A stretch of 64,000 nt of DNA from Massospora cicadina. Its lineage: Eukaryota > Entomophthoromycota > Entomophthoromycetes > Entomophthorales > Entomophthoraceae. Below, piece by piece: positions 57,554 to 64,000 of this stretch. The notes under the pieces were generated by a model, which searched no databases, had not been told where the DNA came from, and saw only the letters and a program-made list of their open reading frames with translations. Position numbers and translations under genes: made by a program. The stretch is taken from contig JAKSZP010002696.1 of NCBI GenBank assembly GCA_022478985.1, positions 1 through 64,000 of the forward strand, given 5' to 3'. How positions within the stretch are numbered: the first letter of the stretch is position 1; every line of letters begins with the position of its first letter.

Positions 57554-60500
57554 ATGGGCACCCTGACCCTGCAGTCCATTAACTCTAATGGGCTGCAGGA
57601 TTACAAGCGGAAAGCCCGCCTCCTCCACAACTTCAGGTTGACTCGAGTGGATATTGCAGTCATCCAGGAGCCCCATGTCCCCCCCTCTGATTTTGTATCA
57701 TGGAATGACCAATTTGGAGGCAACTCATGTGGTACACACTATGTGGCCCTTATTATCCTCAATTCCTGGGTGAAAACCCACCAAAATTTGAAACATCTTG
57801 ATGATCGCTTTATATTGACTAAATTATCAACCCCTGAGTTCTCCTTTTTTGTTGCAAGCATATACCTGCCTTATGCAGGTCAAGAGCAGGACCATCTTTT
57901 GGAAAAACTTGCTCTACTACAATTCCCAGGCAATACAGTACTGATGGGGGATTTCAACACAATATTAAGTCAGGTGCGTGACACCTTTCCTCCTTCCACA
58001 CAAGACAGATGAGGTCCAGCTTGGCTTCAAAATTTCCTCAGGTCAAGTGGCTTCATGGATGCCCTCCCTCCATCAGCATCTGGCCTTGGCTGTATGTCTT
58101 GGATCCAAGGTTCAGGTCAGAGATTCACTTCAGCTTCATGGGTTGATATGGCCCTAGTGGGCCCCTTGCTGGTTGGTCAAGTTTCCTCTCCCATAACCCG
58201 AGATAACATTATAAGTGATCCCAGATCCCTCACAGTGATCCTGACAACAATCCTCAGACCATCAAGAAGATTTTGGCCAAGGATTGCTCCAGGGCTCTTG
58301 AACGACCAGTTTGCAAGAGAAAAGATAAATGCAGCCATTAATGAGCCAAAGCACCTGTCCTCACCTCATTTGCAAACTTTACAAGAAAATTGGGCTGATA
58401 AAAACCAAGGGTCCTAAAGATAGCCTACAATTGTGCTAATTCTCGAATGACAATGGCCCAGGCTAAAGTCAGACGTGCTGAATCTATAATAAGACACCTT
58501 GAAAGGAGTTGCTGACTGGTGCCTTCATCTCAATGGTTGGAGGCTTGGGAATTGGCCCACGAGACATACCAGCAGGAACTTACTGAGCAAGAAGAACGTG
58601 CAGCAAACTTCACATCTTCACGTTACTACACTCAATGGGAACGGCCCACCCATTTCTTTTACCAGAAGCAGAAAGCCCGCTCAAAGGATCAGGAGATTGC
58701 AACCCTGAGGGTGGGGACCACTGTCACCACAAACAAGGAGGAGACACCAGCGAGATTCACCGTTACTATTAAGCCCTCTTTAAGGCTTTCTGGGTAAGCC
58801 CAGCAGATGTTCGTGAATTCATTGAAGGGGCTCCGGGACAAATGGTTAATTTCTCAGTGGATGAAGAACTTCTTGCACCAATTACACAGAAAGAAGTAAT
58901 GGACATTCTACTCCACAGCCCACGCCTAAAGGCCCCAGGCCCAGATGGTATCCCGTTTGAGGTGTATCTAGTGGATCCCGTCGCAGTTACAAAGGCCCTC
59001 AAGCCCCTCTTCTTGACCCTCTTGGCAGAAGAGGGAGTACTTCCTGACTCAAGAGGGTCAGTTATGACCCTTATCCATAATAAAGCGAGCTGGGAGGACC
59101 TTGCAAATTGGCGACCATTATTACTACTGAACACAGACCACAACCTATCTACTAAGCTTCTAGCAAGCCGCATGACTAAGTGGGCAGCACCACGCCTCAG
59201 CCCAGCTCAACATGGCTTTATCCCAGGGAGATCGATTTGGAACAATTACAATGAGCTTCTGGCAACCCTGTCAGCTACTTCGTCTCAAACACATGGTTTT
59301 GTGGCGCTTCTGGATATGGAAAAAGCATATGATCGAGTAAATTGGAAGTATATGGAAGCTTCACTAACCCGCCTCCACATCCCACCACAAGCTAGGACAT
59401 GGCTATCAGCGCTTTATGCCCAGCTTCACACTAAGGTACTGTCCTCAACAGGCTTTACAGCAGCGGTTATGGTTAAACAGGGTCTCCGGCAAGGGTTCCA
59501 CTGAGCTCAATCTTGTTCAACATATCTTTGGATCCTCTTCTGGCCCTACTCCAGGAACGACTGGTGGTTATTCAGGTTCCTGGGAAACCCCCCCCTCCAC
59601 CCGCACCATAGCCTTTGCTGAAAACAGCAGTGGCAGTTGGATGTAAGAAGGACCTAGACCTGGCCATGAAAGCCCTGGATTGCTACTCCAAGGCATCCAA
59701 TGAAAAAGTTAATACTTCTAAACCGTTATAGTGCAAGTTGGTACCCCATCTTTTCCTCCGCCTTTTGGTTTAAAACCTAACCAAGACACCTTTCGGCATC
59801 TATGTGTCCTCACCACACCACAAGGGGTTGCAATCAAGGATAATGAGGACCGCTTGCTTAATACAATAAATTCTCGTGTAGCTAGCTGGAGCTGCCGGCG
59901 TATCACCCCCCAGGGACGCGCCCTAATGGCGAATGTTTTTCTTCTATTAAAGCTATGGTCTCTCGCTCATGTCTGCCCCTTTATGGACAGTTTCTACAAG
60001 AGGTTGAATGTGATACTTCGCTGTTGGATATATAGATCCAACCACCCACCCATAGCTCTAACCACAATATCTTGACCCCGCAGTGAGGGGAGGCCTAGGT
60101 CTTTTGGACACTAGGTCTCATGCCACTTCAATAATGACGGGGTTCCTTAAGCCCATCATTTACTAAGATATGGCTCTAATGCCACAATGGGCTCCAGCCT
60201 TAAGCCAGGCTATAGCGGCCTCTCTAGGGCTCCCAAAAACCTCACCAACAGCTGTGGGAGAGTGGCTAACAAACCATCCAGGCCACCGCCTCAAACCTTC
60301 ATCAAGTCTTTACTAGAATCAGGTTCTCCTTGCACTAAAGAGGGCAGGAGTATGGGTGTACCACGCCTTCCCTTATAAAAGGATTAGCCCTGGGATCAGC
60401 CCCCGGCATCACACCCTGGTCCACAATAGGAGGATTGTTATCTCCCACCTCCACCCTTTGGACAGACCCCCAATGTGGCCGAGTCTCCTTGGACTTTTAC

Positions 60501-61092
60501 CCCCCGCTGTGGAATGTGATCTCAAGGCTCTCTGGAAGGAAGTTACTCATCCTGTTCTCTCAGCAAAAGTGACAAATACACTGTGACCTGTTCTACACTG
60601 CTCATACAGGACAGGGGATCAAACTGGTCCCACCTTTCAGCACAAGGGTTGCCCACAATCTGCAGAGCTGACAGACACCCACCTACACCGCTTCTTTACT
60701 TGCCCCCTAATAGCCCCTTTCTGGAGCAAGGTCCACGAACTCCTGCAAGCAGAATCTTTGGTAGCGCACCCTGTTCAAAACTTCATGTTCAACCTCTCAC
60801 TCCCCAATTGCTTTTAATCATTAAGGGTCCTGGCATCTGGTGTAGTGATATGGACTATTCATAATTCATATCTTTGCGCCTCTTTTGACTTCACTCTGTG
60901 GACGCTGCCCCATATGATCACCCACTTTCAGGTTCATTTTGAGATGGCTCTGAGAGTATTTACCATTTTGCCATGGGCCAATAGGTCAGTTAGAGTGGAC
61001 ACCTGTCTCTGGAAAAGCTTTCCACCACCCTTTCTTGACACCTTCGCTTACCCCTGCCTTCGCCTCAAGCTCTTAGAAGCTCAGGAAAGATA
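57554..61092 (+). pseudogene. LINE H ORF2: EEP endonuclease, RT, zinc motif (broken)
   Basis: A third LINE family. It starts MGTLTLQSINSNGLQDYKRK. Endonuclease: VDIAVIQEPH, LMGDFNTIL near 57940, SASWVDMALV near 58130 and SDPRSL near 58215. RT: RLKAPGPDGIPFEVYLVD near 58925, LANWRPLLLLNTDHNL, FIPGRSIWNNYNEL, LLDMEKAYDRVNWKYM near 59308, and VKQGLRQG near 59475, after which a frame change follows; the FADD box is FAEN near 59610-59625. The C-terminus carries LTDTHLHRFFTCPLIAPFW near 60667-60725, typical of the RT zinc motif. Stops and frame changes are common after 59500. Confidence 0.85.
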
Positions 61093-61314
61093 AATAAAGT
61101 TTGGTGTATCCCCCCTTTAGGTTGGGACCACCTAGTGCTAAAAAAAGATGGATTCCCCATGGTCCACTTTGTGGTCAGAGTAATATGAATATTGGTTAGC
61201 AATTTATTTGCCCGAATAGTAGTTACAATTGTGTTACCCTGATTTATGGGGCTCCATCAAGAATCAGCCAGGGTCTTTTGGCTGACAAAATCATTATTAT
61301 TATTAAATTTAAAT
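61093..61314 (+). other. LINE H 3' UTR and tail
   Basis: Non-coding. ATAAATAAAG follows the ORF, and the element ends in a short TTA repeat (ATTATTATTATTAAATTTAA near 61290), a common kind of LINE tail. It lacks the 3' hairpin tail of the other LINEs. Confidence 0.5.
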
Positions 61315-61706
61315 TCCTCCTTATCATGGACTTTAAAATGTCCAACAATTCATCTATTCATCTGAATTTCACCCGCAACATTCTTATTCTGGAGCCTAGG
61401 AGGCAAATGTCTGACAGTGCAATGAGAAGGTAACAGCTAGTATGTAGCCATTTAAAAAACATATTTTTATTAATGATTTAAAGTTTTTTTCGCATATACT
61501 ATCACTCCACAGTGTTGTGACCAAAACAATATTGTTGGAAGGAGATTATTTTCCCATGCCTCCTTCTTTTCCTGTGGACAGTTGGTTTCCTGCACCGCAA
61601 AGATATCCACAGGTGGGTTTTGCAGGAGATCAAACTTCTTGACATGGGACATTAAGGCCTTGGGTCCCACTATGTTCAGCGTCCCTATCTCTACTAAGGT
61701 GCCCAA
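61315..61706 (-). pseudogene. LINE copy I ORF2, N-terminus of endonuclease
   Basis: The minus strand begins GTLVEIGTLNIVGPKALMSH, with VDIFAVQETNCP and FWSQHCGVIV, the EEP endonuclease start in family order. The initiation codon is TTG where copy B has ATG. The frame decays below 61470 and is cut by LINE H near 61315; it continues at 48022. Confidence 0.75.
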
Positions 61707-61707
61707 T

Positions 61708-61720
61708 GCACCTCAGGAGC
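61708..61720 (-). promoter_or_regulatory. ORF1/ORF2 junction hairpin, LINE I
   Basis: The minus strand reads GCTCCTGAGGTGC: GC and CC pair with GG and GC around a central mismatch, and TGA is the ORF1 stop in the loop. A different stop codon is used, but the position is the same as in family 1. Confidence 0.45.
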
Positions 61721-63217
61721 GGTTAGCAGGGCCCCATGGCCCTACTCCCTCGCCCTCATTACTCTCCATTACATCTTTGCTGCAAATGCATAGTTTGGAG
61801 TAGGAGTTGGGGTGTATTCTTCCCCTTTCATTACCACTGCTATTGCTCCTATCCTGCCTTTGCTGGATTTTGCTTTCACATCATGGTGCACTTATGTACT
61901 CATTATTGGCCACAATTTTATTTTGCGCATTCCATTGTTATTTTTGCTCTAATTGGGTTGTACTCTACAATTTTGGGAGGGGTGCCAACCCCTTGTTTTG
62001 CCACATTTTCTTCCAAATTAGGTTCTTCAAAATTCATTCTGTTTGGATTAGTTGTTTGGTTTTCTGTGGGATTCGATTGGCTCATTGTTTCAAGTTCATA
62101 CGTGTCTTCCTGAATCTGTTCAGGTGAGATGGATGATTCCGTTGAGGCCTTTGCCTTGGCCACGGTCACCTTGTAAGCTTGTTTGGCTTTTTTCATTCTT
62201 TTTGGGGAAATTGGGTCAATTATTTTATATTGTGCATATTCCCCCAGTTGAAAGCTTGTGTGGTGTCTGGGATTTTGGTGTACTCTGAGTCATCTTTTTA
62301 CATTTCTTCCTCACAGAATTACATTTTCTCTTAGGCCTTCTTTTATGGGACAAGCATGAATCTTATGCCCAAAGGTCTGGCAGAGGTCGCATATGGGGGT
62401 GCACTCTTCACTGTTGCATAAATTAATTTGGGATTTTCCCCATCAATAATAAAGGATGTGACGTGAGGGATTTTTGTGGTATCCTCCACTATCTTCTGGT
62501 TTGGGAAATGATTACGATTTTTTTCTAGTGCTAAGGGTTGGAATCAGCTGGAATCTTTGCATTTTGAATTGTTTGAGTTCTCCGTAGGATTCCAAGCCTT
62601 CCTGGAGATGTTGTTCAACTACAATGCACGCCAGTGTAGTTGGAAGGTAATCAAAATTATAAAAATGTCTCTGGATTCTGTCCAACGTGTGCATTTGGTT
62701 GATATCAAATCTTGACCATCAGTAAGGTCAATCACTACTCTGAACTTCACTGCTTCATTCACTTCTTCCACTATTTTAAACCCAAGATCTACACAACCTT
62801 TGCAAATAGTATGGGTTGTCAAGTACACCACGAGTGGGAATAATTTATGTTGGGCTTCCCAAATTTTACCACATTGTTGGTGTCTCTGTGCCCAAGATAA
62901 TATGTATCCCATGTTCCACCAACAATAACAGTTGCAAGCGGGATACTTCCATGTAGCTGCAGTACTTTGATAAAAAAATCCACAAAACCCGCGGGGTGCA
63001 CCATCTCAGGTTTTTTGTTTTACTGTTGTTTTCATTTATTCCTGTGCTCTTGGTGCTTTTGGCCATGCAGATCCAAGTCTGCTACCCTTTATCACATTCA
63101 CCCAATTCTGTACTTGCTTATTAATTGTGATCATCCTATCTGGTATTGATTATCAAATTGTTCTGTTTCTATTGAACTGTCTACTAAAACCTATAGTAAA
63201 AGGAATGAAAAGCACTG
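61713..63217 (-). pseudogene. LINE copy I ORF1 and 5' end (broken)
   Basis: Divergent relative of the family-1 ORF1. N-part at 62619-63004 (HPAGFVDFFIKVLQL; CVDLGFKIVEEVNEAVKF; DLTDGQDLISTKCTRWT), a middle block at 62512-62694 (QHLQEGLESYGELKQFKMQ), an intact CCHC knuckle CDLCQTFGHKIHAC near 62345-62390, and a basic helix at 62100-62196 (KKAKQAYKVTVAKAKA). The 5' end abuts the 15-bp TSD at 63218. The frame is broken several times. Confidence 0.75.
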
Positions 63218-63232
63218 ACTTTTAGGTGATTT
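63218..63232. repeat. Target-site duplication of LINE I, right copy
   Basis: ACTTTTAGGTGATTT, identical to 25156-25170. Confidence 0.9.
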
Positions 63233-64000
63233 GAAACGTTTTTTTGTGCTAATTTATCTTGAAAATATCACCTTTTTATTAAAAAATTTTTACTGAGCAC
63301 ATAGATCATCTCTGGCAAGTTTTCCAATGGTTATGGCAAGCTTCATTAAAACTAAAACTGTCAAAGTCTCTTTCAGAGCAAAATAGACTTTTAGTGCCAT
63401 AAGGCAGGTAAAGCTGGAATATCCTCAATGATGACAAGGTTATGGCCATTTCTAAGATGTCACCCTAAATCCTTACGTGATGTACAGGTTTTTTAGGGAT
63501 GGTTGGATATTATCTCCAATTTATACCACAATTTTCTGACACCTCTGAGCCTTTTTACCATAATATTGAAGAAAGGGATATCCTTCAAGTGGAAAAAGAG
63601 CAAAAGCAGGCCTTTGGCATTTTATGCACTGCTCTCTCCCATTATCCAGTACTTATGCATCCTAATTTTGATAAACCCTTTCTCCTCTTTACCAATGCTA
63701 GCAATATAGCCATAGGAGCCATACTATCTCAGTTTGATTACTTGGTGGACCATCCTATCGTCTACTATAGCAAAACCTTAACCAGAGCCAAACACAACCA
63801 TAGCATTATGGAATGTGAATGCTTGGAGGTACTACTGGCTATTAAGTATTTCTGACCTTATTTACAAGGGAAACATTTCACCATAAGCACAAATGATGCT
63901 TTATTGCTATTGCTTCAGCAAATGAATGATCCTGTCAAGATCTGAGGATCGCTTGCTTGATAAATTAAATCCTGCACAGTAAATTGGGCTTAAATTTGGC
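63218..64000 (+). pseudogene. Ty3 element K, continuation: RT end and RNase H (broken)
   Basis: Continues the RT cut at 25170: GDLKRFFVLIYLENITFLL holds the degraded YLDD (YLEN). Then FLGMVGYYLQFIPQFSDTS starts the connection (63490-63540), and RNase H shows LLFTNASNIAIGAILSQ (the usual Asp is Asn), IMECECLEVLLAIKYF and TISTNDALLL. It runs off the window edge. It is related to element E but much more decayed. Confidence 0.8.

Noticed and set aside
61736..62127. Hydrophobic plus-strand reading frames resembling a small membrane protein
   Set aside because: They lie antisense to LINE I ORF1, whose charged Lys/Ala/Glu-rich codons give hydrophobic residues on the opposite strand.

Overview
The window is eukaryotic repeat DNA. 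I found no host gene, rRNA or tRNA gene, or CRISPR array in it. It consists of retrotransposons inserted into one another: LINE-type non-LTR elements, Ty3/Gypsy LTR elements, solo LTRs, one SINE-like element and a set of short LINE-tailed elements that carry only an ORF1-like gene. The elements suggest a large, repeat-rich fungal genome (Ty3 elements with YLDD polymerases, an integrase chromodomain, LINEs with EEP endonuclease, RT and a C-terminal zinc motif). I cannot name the lineage, and a rust-type basidiomycete or an early-diverging fungus are both possible. Nearly every reading frame is broken by stops or frameshifts, so this is a fossil layer rather than a set of working genes.

The order of insertion can be read from target-site duplications (TSDs) and interrupted frames. 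The outermost element seems to be a Ty3 element (K), visible at 23126-25170 and again at 63218-64000. Two insertions opened it. On the right, LINE I (minus strand) entered K and left a perfect 15-bp TSD now 38 kb apart (25156-25170 and 63218-63232). LINE I was then split by LINE H (48023-61314, itself split by Ty3 element E, 50077-56607), by LINE D (28933-47057) and by two solo LTRs (25265-25935 and 25965-26632). LINE D was in turn split by LINE C (40016-45294, opposite strand), by a chromodomain Ty3 element (32868-38499, TSD ATAGG) and by ORF1-only unit 3 (28961-30873). The three LINE D pieces add up to about the length of intact copies B and C (about 5.27 kb).

On the left, Ty3 element G1 lies in K. 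Its 3' LTR (17383-23125) was shredded by ORF1-only units 1 and 2 and by a 5'-truncated LINE (M) that carries a SINE. Ty3 element F (minus strand, 5' LTR 15126-15598) lies in G1, and LINEs A (1-3868) and B (9516-14783) lie in F in opposite orientations.

The most interesting content is a probable LINE-dependent mobilisation system. Autonomous LINEs, about 1.9-kb ORF1-only elements and a tRNA-like SINE all end in a related 3' tail with a short hairpin whose stem changes in a compensatory way between families. ORF1-only units 1 and 3 share the same coding lesions, which suggests they were copied in trans by LINE proteins. A second conserved feature is a small hairpin at the LINE ORF1/ORF2 junction that holds the ORF1 stop codon in its loop, a few bases before the ORF2 start.
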